DNA of 64,000 bases from Dichetophora obliterata (taxonomy: Eukaryota; Arthropoda; Insecta; Diptera; Sciomyzidae): positions 35,198,319 to 35,262,318 of the forward strand of contig OY986439.1 in the NCBI GenBank assembly GCA_963920525.1, in the 5' to 3' direction. A program made the position numbers and the translations under genes. This document shows, one piece after another, positions 44,900 to 58,188 of the stretch. Below the pieces are notes generated by a model. That model saw only the letters and a program-made list of their open reading frames with translations, had not been told where the DNA came from and did not search any database. The stretch's first letter is position 1. The number at the start of each line of letters is the position of its first letter.

Positions 44900-47800
44900 G
44901 ATTTATACACCAAATTGTTTCTAATACATATATACACAAGACTGCATATTCAGAAAAAAGTTTTCTGGAAGTTGATTTTTTTTCAAGAATCTTAGTTAAA
45001 ATTTTTTACATGAATCATAGTTTTTGACGTGGTTTTTTTGCGATTTTTTTGATTTTTTAGCCATAACTTCTAAACCATACATCATAAAAGGACGATTTAT
45101 GCATCAAAATGTTCCTTAAGCTACTGCCCACCAGACTGTATCCTTAAAATAATTTTAAAAATTAGATTTCATGTTAATTTCATGTGCCCTTTTTTGTCAA
45201 TTTTTATTTTTTTTATTTATTTTCTAAAATAAAAACTACATATCAGATAAGGACGATTCATGCATTAAAATGAGCACCAGGTCCTCGTCCTTAAGAAGGG
45301 ATACTCCTTTGTCCAAATGCCGTTTGCTCTATCTCTTGTAGTTTAGGAGTTGTAGAACACTTTTTGGAGTGGAAGCTGACCAAAAACATGTGCTTTTTCC
45401 CTCATAACTCCCAAACCATACATCCTACAAGGACGATTTATACACCAAATTGTTTCTAATACATATATACACAAGACTGCATATTCAGAAAAAAGTTTTC
45501 TGGAAGTTGATTTTTTTTCAAGAATCTTAGTTAAAATTTTTTACATGAATCATAGTTTTTGACGTGGTTTTTTGCGATTTTTTTGATTTTTTAGCCATAA
45601 CTTCTAAACCATACATCATAAAAGGACGATTTATGCATCAAAATGTTCCTTAAGCTACTGCCCACCAGACTGTATCCTTAAAATAATTTTAAAAATTAGA
45701 TTTCATGTTAATTTCATGTGCCCTTTTTTGTCAATTTTTATTTTTTTTATTTATTTTCTAAAATAAAAACTACATATCAGATAAGGACGATTCATGCATT
45801 TAAATGAGCACCAGGTCCTCGTCCTTAAGAAGGGATACTCCTTTGTCCAAATGCCGTTTGCTCTATCTCTTGTAGTTTAGGAGTTGTAGAACACTTTTTG
45901 GAGTGGAAGCTGACCAAAAACATGTGCTTTTTCCCTCATAACTCCCAAACCATACATCCTACAAGGACGATTTATACACCAAATTGTTTCTAATACATAT
46001 ATACACAAGACTGCATATTCAGAAAAAAGTTTTCTGGAAGTTGATTTTTTTTCAAGAATCTTAGTTAAAATTTTTTACATGAATCATAGTTTTTGACGTG
46101 GTTTTTTGCGATTTTTTTGATTTTTTAGCCATAACTTCTAAACCATACATCATAAAAGGACGATTTATGCATCAAAATGTTCCTTAAGCTACTGCCCACC
46201 AGACTGTATCCTTAAAATAATTTTAAAAATTAGATTTCATGTTAATTTCATGTGCCCTTTTTTGTCAATTTTTATTTTTTTTATTTATTTTCTAAAATAA
46301 AAACTACATATCAGATAAGGACGATTCATGCATTAAAATGAGCACCAGGTCCTCGTCCTTAAGAAGGGATACTCCTTTGTCCAAATGCCGTTTGCTCTAT
46401 CTCTTGTAGTTTAGGAGTTGTAGAACACTTTTTGGAGTGGAAGCTGACCAAAAACATGTGCTTTTTCCCTCATAACTCCCAAACCATACATCCTACAAGG
46501 ACGATTTATACACCAAATTGTTTCTAATACATATATACACAAGACTGCATATTCAGAAAAAAGTTTTCTGGAAGTTGATTTTTTTTCAAGAATCTTAGTT
46601 AAAATTTTTTACATGAATCATAGTTTTTGACGTGGTTTTTTTGCGATTTTTTTGATTTTTTAGCCATAACTTCTAAACCATACATCATAAAAGGACGATT
46701 TATGCATCAAAATGTTCCTTAAGCTACTGCCCACCAGACTGTATCCTTAAAATAATTTTAAAAATTAGATTTCATGTTAATTTCATGTGCCCTTTTTTGT
46801 CAATTTTTATTTTTTTTATTTATTTTCTAAAATAAAAACTACATATCAGATAAGGACGATTCATGCATTAAAATGAGCACCAGGTCCTCGTCCTTAAGAA
46901 GGGATACTCCTTTGTCCAAATGCCGTTTGCTCTATCTCTTGTAGTTTAGGAGTTGTAGAACACTTTTTGGAGTGGAAGCTGACCAAAAACATGTGCTTTT
47001 TCCCTCATAACTCCCAAACCATACATCCTACAAGGACGATTTATACACCAAATTGTTTCTAATACATATATACACAAGACTGCATATTCAGAAAAAAGTT
47101 TTCTGGAAGTTGATTTTTTTTCAAGAATCTTAGTTAAAATTTTTTACATGAATCATAGTTTTTGACGTGGTTTTTTGCGATTTTTTTGATTTTTTAGCCA
47201 TAACTTCTAAACCATACATCATAAAAGGACGATTTATGCATCAAAATGTTCCTTAAGCTACTGCCCACCAGACTGTATCCTTAAAATAATTTTAAAAATT
47301 AGATTTCATGTTAATTTCATGTGCCCTTTTTTGTCAATTTTTATTTTTTTTATTTATTTTCTAAAATAAAAACTACATATCAGATAAGGACGATTCATGC
47401 ATTTAAATGAGCACCAGGTCCTCGTCCTTAAGAAGGGATACTCCTTTGTCCAAATGCCGTTTGCTCTATCTCTTGTAGTTTAGGAGTTGTAGAACACTTT
47501 TTGGAGTGGAAGCTGACCAAAAACATGTGCTTTTTCCCTCATAACTCCCAAACCATACATCCTACAAGGACGATTTATACACCAAATTGTTTCTAATACA
47601 TATATACACAAGACTGCATATTCAGAAAAAAGTTTTCTGGAAGTTGATTTTTTTTCAAGAATCTTAGTTAAAATTTTTTACATGAATCATAGTTTTTGAC
47701 GTGGTTTTTTGCGATTTTTTTGATTTTTTAGCCATAACTTCTAAACCATACATCATAAAAGGACGATTTATGCATCAAAATGTTCCTTAAGCTACTGCCC

Positions 47801-48105
47801 ACCAGACTGTATCCTTAAAATAATTTTAAAAATTAGATTTCATGTTAATTTCATGTGCCCTTTTTTGTCAATTTTTATTTTTTTTATTTATTTTCTAAAA
47901 TAAAAACTACATATCAGATAAGGACGATTCATGCATTTAAATGAGCACCAGGTCCTCGTCCTTAAGAAGGGATACTCCTTTGTCCAAATGCCGTTTGCTC
48001 TATCTCTTGTAGTTTAGGAGTTGTAGAACACTTTTTGGAGTGGAAGCTGACCAAAAACATGTGCTTTTTCCCTCATAACTCCCAAACCATACATCCTAGA
48101 AGGAC

Positions 48106-51100
48106 GATTTATACACCAAATTGTTTCTAATACATATATACACAAGACTGCATATTCAGAAAAAAGTTTTCTGGAAGTTGATTTTTTTTCAAGAATCTTA
48201 GTTAAAATTTTTTACATGAATCATAGTTTTTGACGTGGTTTTTTGCGATTTCTTTGATTTTTTAGCCATAACTTCTAAACCATACATCATAAAAGGACGA
48301 TTTATGCATCAAAATGTTCCTTAAGCTATTGCCCACCAGACTGTATCCTTAAAATAATTTTAAAAATTAGATTTCATGTTAATTTCATGTGCCCTTTTTT
48401 GTCCATTTTTATTTTTTTATTTATTTTCTAAAATAAAAACTACATATCAGATAAGGACGATTCATGCATTAAAATGAGCACCAGGTCCTCGTCCTTAAGA
48501 AGGGATACTCCTTTGTCCAAATGCCGTTTGCTCTATCTCTTGTAGTTTAGGAGTTGTAGAACACTTTTTGGAGTGGAAGCTGACCAAAAACATGTGCTTT
48601 TTCCCTCATAACTCCCAAACCATACATCCTACAAGGACGATTTATACACCAAATTGTTTCTAATACATATATACACAAGACTGCATATTCAGAAAAAAGT
48701 TTTCTGGAATTTGATTTTTTTTCAAGAATCTTAGTTAAAATTTTTTACATGAATCATAGTTTTTGACGTGGTTTTTTGCGATTTTTTTTATTTTTTAGCC
48801 ATAACTTCTAAACCATACATCATAAAAGGACGATTTATGCATCAAAATGTTCCTTAAGCTATTGCCCACAAGACTGTATCCTTAAAATAATTTTAAAAAT
48901 TAGATTTCATGTTAATTTCATGTGCCCTTTTTTGTCAATTTTTATTTTTTTTATTTATATTCTAAAATAAAAACTACATGTCAGATAAGGACGATTCATG
49001 CATTAAAATGAGCACCAGGTCCTCGTCCTTAAGAAGGGATACTCCTTTGTCCAAATGCCGTTTGCTCTATCTCTTGTGGTTTAGGAGTTGTAGAACACTT
49101 TTGGAGTGGAAGCTGACCAAAAACATGTGCTTTTTCCCTCATAACTCCCAAACCATACATCCTACAAGGACGATTTATACACCAAATTGTTTCTAATACA
49201 TATATACACAAGACTGCATATTCAGAAAAAAGTTTTCTGGAAGTTGATTTTTTTTCAAGAATCTTAGTTAAAATTTTTTACATGAATCATAGTTTTTGAC
49301 GTGGTTTTTTGCGATTTTTTTGATTTTTTAGCCATAACTTCTAAACCATACATCATAAAAGGACGATTTATGCATCAAAATGTTCCTTAAGCTACTGCCC
49401 ACCAGACTGTATCCTTAAAATAATTTTAAAAATTAGATTTCATGTTAATTTCATGTGCCCTTTTTTGTCAATTTTTATTTTTTTTATTTATTTTCTAAAA
49501 TAAAAACTACATATCAGATAAGGACGATTCATGCATTTAAATGAGCACCAGGTCCTCGTCCTTAAGAAGGGATACTCCTTTGTCCAAATGCCGTTTGCTC
49601 TATCTCTTGTAGTTTAGGAGTTGTAGAACACTTTTTGGAGTGGAAGCTGACCAAAAACATGTGCTTTTTCCCTCATAACTCCCAAACCATACATCCTAGA
49701 AGGACGATTTATACACCAAATTGTTTCTAATACATATATACACAAGACTGCATATTCAGAAAAAAGTTTTCTGGAAGTTGATTTTTTTTCAAGAATCTTA
49801 GTTAAAATTTTTTACATGAATCATAGTTTTTGACGTGGTTTTTTGCGATTTCTTTGATTTTTTAGCCATAACTTCTAAACCATACATCATAAAAGGACGA
49901 TTTATGCATCAAAATGTTCCTTAAGCTATTGCCCACCAGACTGTATCCTTAAAATAATTTTAAAAATTAGATTTCATGTTAATTTCATGTGCCCTTTTTT
50001 GTCCATTTTTATTTTTTTATTTATTTTCTAAAATAAAAACTACATATCAGATAAGGACGATTCATGCATTAAAATGAGCACCAGGTCCTCGTCCTTAAGA
50101 AGGGATACTCCTTTGTCCAAATGCCGTTTGCTCTATCTCTTGTAGTTTAGGAGTTGTAGAACACTTTTTGGAGTGGAAGCTGACCAAAAACATGTGCTTT
50201 TTCCCTCATAACTCCCAAACCATACATCCTACAAGGACGATTTATACACCAAATTGTTTCTAATACATATATACACAAGACTGCATATTCAGAAAAAAGT
50301 TTTCTGGAATTTGATTTTTTTTCAAGAATCTTAGTTAAAATTTTTTACATGAATCATAGTTTTTGACGTGGTTTTTTGCGATTTTTTTTATTTTTTAGCC
50401 ATAACTTCTAAACCATACATCATAAAAGGACGATTTATGCATCAAAATGTTCCTTAAGCTATTGCCCACAAGACTGTATCCTTAAAATAATTTTAAAAAT
50501 TAGATTTCATGTTAATTTCATGTGCCCTTTTTTGTCAATTTTTATTTTTTTTATTTATATTCTAAAATAAAAACTACATGTCAGATAAGTACGATTCATG
50601 CATTAAAATGAGCACCAGGTCCTCGTCCTTAAGAAGGGATACTCCTTTGTCCAAATGCCGTTTGCTCTATCTCTTGTGGTTTAGGAGTTGTAGAACACTT
50701 TTGGAGTGGAAGCTGACCAAAAACATGTGCTTTTTCCCTCATAACTCCCAAACCATACATCCTACAAGGACGATTTATACACCAAATTGTTTCTAATACA
50801 TATATACACAAGACTGCATATTCAGAAAAAAGTTTTCTGGAAGTTGATTTTTTTTTCAAGAATCTTAGTTAAAATTTTTTACATGAATCATAGTTTTTGA
50901 CGTGGTTTTTTGCGATTTTTTGATTTTTTAGCCATAACTTCTAAACCATACATCATAAAAGGACGATTTATGCATCAAAATGTTTCTTAAGCTACTGCCC
51001 ACCAGACTGTATCCTTAAAATAATTTTAAAAATTAGATTTCATGTTAATTTCATGTGCCCTTTTTTGTCAATTTTTATTTTTTTTATTTATTTTCTAAAA

Positions 51101-51305
51101 TAAAAACTACATATCAGATAAGGACGATTCATGCATTAAAATGAGCACCAGGTCCTCGTCCTTAAGAAGGGATACTCCTTTGTCCAAATGCCGTTTGCTC
51201 TATCTCTTGTAGTTTAGGAGTTGTAGAACACTTTTTGGAGTGGAAGCTGACCAAAAACATGTGCTTTTTCCCTCATAACTCCCAAACCATACATCCTACA
51301 AGGAC
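48106..51305. repeat. Tandem duplication of a 1600-bp three-monomer block
   Basis: Units 48106, 48639 and 49172 recur as 49706, 50239 and 50772, exactly 1600 bp later, with the same private variants in the same order: CATCCTAGAAGG and GCGATTTCTTTGA in the first unit of each, TTTTTTTTATTTTTTAGCC in the second, and CTCTTGTGGTTTAGG plus a one-T-shorter CACTTTTGGAG run at the end of the second. Few differences separate them (for example GATAAGTACG at 50583), so the duplication is recent. Confidence 0.9.
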
Positions 51306-53441
51306 GATTTATACACCAAATTGTTTCTAATACATATATACACAAGACTGCATATTCAGAAAAAAGTTTTCTGGAAGTTGATTTTTTTTCAAGAATCTTA
51401 GTTAAAATTTTTTACATGAATCATAGTTTTTGACGTGGTTTTTTGCAATTTTTTTGATTTTTTAGCCATAACTTCTAAACCATACATCATAAAAGGACGA
51501 TTTATGCATCAAAATGTTCCTTAAGCTACTGCCCACCAGACTGTATCCTTAAAATAATTTTAAAAATTAGATTTCATGTTAATTTCATGTGCCCTTTTTT
51601 GTCAATTTTTATTTTTTTTATTTATTTTCTAAAATAAAAACTACATATCAGATAAGGATGATTCATGCATTAAAATGAGCACCAGGTCCTCGTCCTTAAG
51701 AAGGGATACTCCTTTGTCCAAATGCCGTTTGCTCTATCTCTTGTAGTTTAGGAGTTGTAGAACACTTTTTGGAGTGGAAGCTGACCAAAAACATGTGCTT
51801 TTTCCCTCATAACTCCCAAACCATACATCCTACAAGGACGATTTATACACCAAATTGTTTCTAATACATATATACACAAGACTGCATATTCAGAAAAAAG
51901 TTTTCTGGAAGTTGATTTTTTTTCAAGAATCTTAGTTAAAATTTTTTACATGAATCATAGTTTTTGACGTGGTTTTTTGCGATTTTTTTGATTTTTTAGC
52001 CATAACTTCTAAACCATACATCATAAAAGGACGATTTATGCATCAAAATGTTCCTTAAGCTACTGCCCACCAGACTGTATCCTTAAAATAATTTTAAAAA
52101 TTAGATTTCATGTTAATTTCATGTGCCCTTTTTTGTCAATTTTTATTTTTTTTATTTATTTTCTAAAATAAAAACTACATATCAGATAAGGACGATTCAT
52201 GCATTAAAATGAGCACCAGGTCCTCGTCCTTAAGAAGGGATACTCCTTTGTCCAAATGCCGTTTGCTCTATCTCTTGTAGTTTAGGAGTTGTAGAACACT
52301 TTTTGGAGTGGAAGCTGACCAAAAACATGTGCTTTTTCCCTCATAACTCCCAAACCATACATCCGACAAGGACGATTTATACACCAAATTGTTTCTAATA
52401 CATATATACACAAGACTGCATATTCAGAAAAAAGTTTTCTGGAATTTGATTTTTTTTCAAGAATCTTAGTTAAAATTTTTTACATGAATCATAGTTTTTG
52501 ACGTGGTTTTTTGCGATTTTTTTGATTTTTTAGCCATAACTTCTAAACCATACATCATAAAAGGACGATTTATGCATCAAAATGTTCCTTAAGCTACTGC
52601 CCACCAGACTGTATCCTTAAAATAATTTTAAAAATTAGATTTAATGTTAATTTCATGTGCCCTTTTTTGTCAATTTTTATTTTTTTTATTTATTTTCTAA
52701 AATAAAAACTACATATCAGATAAGGACGATTCATGCATTTAAATGAGCACCAGGTCCTCGTCCTTAAGAAGGGATACTCCTTTGTCCAAATGCCGTTTGC
52801 TCTATCTCTTGTAGTTTAGGAGTTGTAGAACACTTTTTGGAGTGGAAGCTGACCAAAAACATGTGCTTTTTCCCTCATAACTCCCAAACCATACATCCTA
52901 CAAGGACGATTTATACACCAAATTGTTTCTAATACATATATACACAAGACTGCATATTCAGAAAAAAGTTTTCTGGAAGTTGATTTTTTTTCAAGAATCT
53001 TAGTTAAAATTTTTTACATGAATCATAGTTTTTGACGTGGTTTTTTGCGATTTTTTTGATTTTTTAGCCATAACTTCTAAACCATACATCATAAAAGGAC
53101 GATTTATGCATCAAAATGTTCCTTAAGCTACTGCCCACCAGACTGTATCCTTAAAATAATTTTAAAAATTAGATTTCATGTTAATTTCATGTGCCCTTTT
53201 TTGTCAATTTTTATTTTTTTTATTTATTTTCTAAAATAAAAACTACATATCAGATAAGGACGATTCATGCATTAAAATGAGCACCAGGTCCTCGTCCTTA
53301 AGAAGGGATACTCCTTTGTCCAAATGCCGTTTGCTCTATCTCTTGTAGTTTAGGAGTTGTAGAACACTTTTTGGAGTGGAAGCTGACCAAAAACATGTGC
53401 TTTTTCCCTCATAACTCCCAAACCATACATCCTACAAGGAC

Positions 53442-55563
53442 GATTTATACACCAAATTGTTTCTAATACATATATACACAAGACTGCATATTCAGTGGAA
53501 TTTGATTTTTTTTCAAGAATCTTAGTTAAAATTTTTTACATGAATCATAGTTTTTGACGTGGTTTTTTGCGATTTTTTTGATTTTTTAGCCATAACTTCT
53601 AAACCATACATCATAAAAGGACGATTTATGCATCAAAATGTTCCTTAAGCTACTGCCCACCAGACTGTATCCTTAAAATAATTTTAAAAATTAGATTTCA
53701 TGTTAATTTCATGTGCCCTTTTTTGTCAATTTTTATTTTTTTTATTTATTTTCTAAAATAAAAACTACATATCAGATAAGGACGATTCATGCATTTAAAT
53801 GAGCACCAGGTCCTCGTCCTTAAGAAGGGATACTCCTTTGTCCAAATGCCGTTTGCTCTATCTCTTGTAGTTTAGGAGTTGTAGAACACTTTTTGGAGTG
53901 GAAGCTGACCAAAAACATGTGCTTTTTCCCTCATAACTCCCAAACCATACATCCTACAAGGACGATTTATACACCAAATTGTTTCTAATACATATATACA
54001 CAAGACTGCATATTCAGAAAAAAGTTTTCTGGAAGTTGATTTTTTTTCAAGAATCTTAGTTAAAATTTTTTACATGAATCATAGTTTTTGACGTGGTTTT
54101 TTGCGATTTTTTTGATTTTTTAGCCATAACTTCTAAACCATACATCATAAAAGGACGATTTATGCATCAAAATGTTCCTTAAGCTACTGCCCACCAGACT
54201 GTATCCTTAAAATAATTTTAAAAATTAGATTTCATGTTAATTTCATGTGCCCTTTTTTGTCAATTTTTATTTTTTTTATTTATTTTCTAAAATAAAAACT
54301 ACATATCAGATAAGGACGATTCATGCATTAAAATGAGCACCAGGTCCTCGTCCTTAAGAAGGGATACTCCTTTGTCCAAATGCCGTTTGCTCTATCTCTT
54401 GTAGTTTAGGAGTTGTAGAACACTTTTTGGAGTGGAAGCTGACCAAAAACATGTGCTTTTTCCCTCATAACTCCCAAACCATACATCCTACAAGGACGAT
54501 TTATACACCAAATTGTTTCTAATACATATATACACAAGACTGCATATTCAGAAAAAAGTTTTCTGGAATTTGATTTTTTTTCAAGAATCTTAGTTAAAAT
54601 TTTTTACATGAATCATAGTTTTTGACGTGGTTTTTTGCGATTTTTTTGATTTTTTAGCCATAACTTCTAAACCATACATCATAAAAGGACGATTTATGCA
54701 TCAAAATGTTCCTTAAGCTACTGCCCACCAGACTGTATCCTTAAAATAATTTTAAAAATTAGATTTCATGTTAATTTCATGTGCCCTTTTTTGTCAATTT
54801 TTATTTTTTTTATTTATTTTCTAAAATAAAAACTACATGTCAGATAAGGACGATTCATGCATTAAAATGAGCACCAGGTCCTCGTCCTTAAGAAGGAATA
54901 CTCCTTTGTCCAAATGCCGTTTGCTCTATCTCTTGTAGTTTAGGAGTTGTAGAACACTTTTTGGAGTGGAAGCTGACCAAAAACATGTGCTTTTTCCCTC
55001 ATAACTCCCAAACCATACATCCTACAAGGACGATTTATACACCAAATTGTTTCTAATACATATATACACAAGACTGCATATTCAGAAAAAGTTTTCTGGA
55101 AGTTGATTTTTTTCAAGAATCTTAGTTAAAATTTTTTACATGAATCATAGTTTTTGACGTGGTTTTTTGCGATTTTTTTGATTTTTTAGCCATAACTTCT
55201 AAACCATACATCATAAAAGGACGATTTATGCATCAAAATGTTCCCTAAGCTACTGCCCACCAGACTGTATCCTTAAAATAATTTTAAAAATTAGATTTCA
55301 TGTTAATTTCATGTGCCCTTTTTTGTCAATTTTTATTTTTTTTATTTATTTTCTAAAATAAAAACTACATATCAGATAAGGACGATTCATGCATTAAAAT
55401 GAGCACCAGGTCCTCGTCCTTAAGAAGGGATACTCCTTTGTCCAAATGCCGTTTGCTCTATCTCTTGTAGTTTAGGAGTTGTAGAACACTTTTTGGAGTG
55501 GAAGCTGACCAAAAACATGTGCTTTTTCCCTCATAACTCCCAAACCATACATCCTACAAGGAC
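53442..55563. repeat. Segmental duplication within the array, copy 1
   Basis: Four units with lengths 522, 534, 534 and 532 match 61061-63182 unit for unit at a constant offset of 7619 bp. Shared private variants are ATTCAGTGGAATTTG (53490), GAAGGAATAC (54893), a one-A-shorter CAGAAAAAG run (55083) and TTCCCTAAGC (55241). Confidence 0.9.
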
Positions 55564-57165
55564 GATTTATACACCAAATTGTTTCTAATACATATATACA
55601 CAAGACTGCATATTCAGAAAAAAGTTTTCTGGAAGTTGATTTTTTTTCAAGAATCTTAGTTAAAATTTTTTACATGAATCATAGTTTTTGACGTGGTTTT
55701 TTGCAATTTTTTTGATTTTTTAGCCATAACTTCTAAACCATACATCATAAAAGGACGATTTATGCATCAAAATGTTCCTTAAGCTACTGCCCACCAGACT
55801 GTATCCTTAAAATAATTTTAAAAATTAGATTTCATGTTAATTTCATGTGCCCTTTTTTGTCAATTTTTATTTTTTTTATTTATTTTCTAAAATAAAAACT
55901 ACATATCAGATAAGGATGATTCATGCATTAAAATGAGCACCAGGTCCTCGTCCTTAAGAAGGGATACTCCTTTGTCCAAATGCCGTTTGCTCTATCTCTT
56001 GTAGTTTAGGAGTTGTAGAACACTTTTTGGAGTGGAAGCTGACCAAAAACATGTGCTTTTTCCCTCATAACTCCCAAACCATACATCCTACAAGGACGAT
56101 TTATACACCAAATTGTTTCTAATACATATATACACAAGACTGCATATTCAGAAAAAAGTTTTCTGGAAGTTGATTTTTTTTCAAGAATCTTAGTTAAAAT
56201 TTTTTACATGAATCATAGTTTTTGACGTGGTTTTTTGCGATTTTTTTGATTTTTTAGCCATAACTTCTAAACCATACATCATAAAAGGACGATTTATGCA
56301 TCAAAATGTTCCTTAAGCTACTGCCCACCAGACTGTATCCTTGAAATAATTTTAAAAATTAGATTTCATGTTAATTTCATGTGCCCTTTTTTGTCCATTT
56401 TTATTTTTTTTATTTATTTTCTAAAATAAAAACTACATATCAGATAAGGACGATTCATGCATTAAAATGAGCACCAGGTCCTCGTCCTTAAGAAGGGATA
56501 CTCCTTTGTCCAAATGCCGTTTGCTCTATCTCTTGTAGTTTAGGAGTTGTAGAACACTTTTTGGAGTGGAAGCTGACCAAAAACATGTGCTTTTTCCCTC
56601 ATAACTCCCAAACCATACATCCTACAAGGACGATTTATACACCAAATTGTTTCTAATACATATATACACAAGACTGCATATTCAGAAAAAAGTTTTCTGG
56701 AAGTTGATTTTTTTTCAAGAATCTTAGTTAAAATTTTTTACATGAATCATAGTTTTTGACGTGGTTTTTTGCGATTTTTTTGATTTTTTAGCCATAACTT
56801 CTAAACCATACATCATAAAAGGACGATTTATGCATCAAAATGTTCCTTAAGCTACTGCCCACCAGATTGTATCCTTAAAATAATTTTAAAAATTAGATTT
56901 CATGTTAATTTCATGTGCCCTTTTTTGTCAATTTTTATTTTTTTTATTTATTTTCTAAAATAAAAACTACATATCAGATAAGGACGATTCATGCATTAAA
57001 ATGAGCACCAGGTCCTCGTCCTTAAGAAGGGATACTCCTTTGTCCAAATGCCGTTTGCTCTATCTCTTGTAGTTTAGGAGTTGTAGAACACTTTTTGGAG
57101 TGGAAGCTGACCAAAAACATGTGCTTTTTCCCTCATAACTCCCAAACCATACATCCTACAAGGAC

Positions 57166-57356
57166 GATTTATACACCAAATTGTTTCTAATACATATATA
57201 CACAAGACTGCATATTCAGAAAAAAGTTTTCTGGAAGTTGATTTTTTCAAGAATCTTAGTTAAAATTTTTTACATGAATCATAGTTTTTGACGTGGTTTT
57301 TTGCGATTTTTTTGATTTTTTAGCCATAACTCCCAAACCATACATCCTACAAGGAC
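57166..57356. repeat. 191-bp single-subunit satellite unit
   Basis: This unit consists of subunit 1 only. At 57328-57332 the text passes from TTTTTTAGCCATAAC straight to TCCCAAACCATACATCC, the end of subunit 3, and so re-enters the next monomer. The join lies in the segment where ends of subunits 1 and 3 are alike (CATAACTTCTAAACC and CATAACTCCCAAACC), consistent with unequal exchange between related subunits. Confidence 0.88.
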
Positions 57357-58186
57357 GATTTATACACCAAATTGTTTCTAATACATATATACACAAGACT
57401 GCATATTCAGAAAAAAGTTTTCTGGAAGTTGATTTTTTTTCAAGAATCTTAGTTAAAATTTTTTACATGAATCATAGTTTTTGACGTGGTTTTTTGCGAT
57501 TTTTTTGATTTTTTAGCCATAACTTCTAAACCATACATCATAAAAGGACGATTTATGCATCAAAATGTTCCTTAAGCTACTGCCCACCAGATTGTATCCT
57601 TAAAATAATTTTAAAAATTAGATTTCATGTTAATTTCATGTGCCCTTTTTTGTCAATTTTTATTTTTTTTATTTATTTTCTAAAATAAAAACTACATATC
57701 AGATAAGGACGATTCATGCATTAAAATGAGCACCAGGTCCTCGTCCTTAAGAAGGGATACTCCTTTGTCCAAATGCCGTTTGCTCTATCTCTTGTAGTTT
57801 AGGAGTTGTAGAACACTTTTTGGAGTGGAAGCTGACCAAAAACATGTGCTTTTTCCCTCATAACTCCCAAACCATACATCCTACAAGGACGATTTATACA
57901 CCAAATTGTTTCTAATACATATATACACAAGACTGCATATTCAGAAAAAAGTTTTCTGGAAGTTGATTTTTTTTCAAGAATCTTAGTTAAAATTTTTTAC
58001 ATGAATCATAGTTTTTGACGTGGTTTTTTGCGATTTTTTTGATTTTTTAGCCATAACTTCTAAACCATACATCATAAAAGGACGATTTATGCATCAAAAT
58101 GTTCTTTAAGCTACTGCCCACCAGACTGTATCCTTAAAATAATTTTAAAAATTAGATTTCATGTTAATTTCATGTGCCCTTTTTTG

Positions 58187-58188
58187 TA
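58187..58188. repeat. 28-bp deletion junction in a satellite unit
   Basis: CCCTTTTTTGT is joined to AAAATAAAAACTAC, removing most of the T-rich run of subunit 2. The unit starting at 57891 is therefore 506 bp. This deletion is seen once. Confidence 0.8.

Noticed and set aside
57293..57484. Open frame across the 191-bp solo satellite unit, and a related one at 58860
   Set aside because: Created by the out-of-register join (or, at 58860, by a one-A deletion). Composed wholly of satellite sequence.
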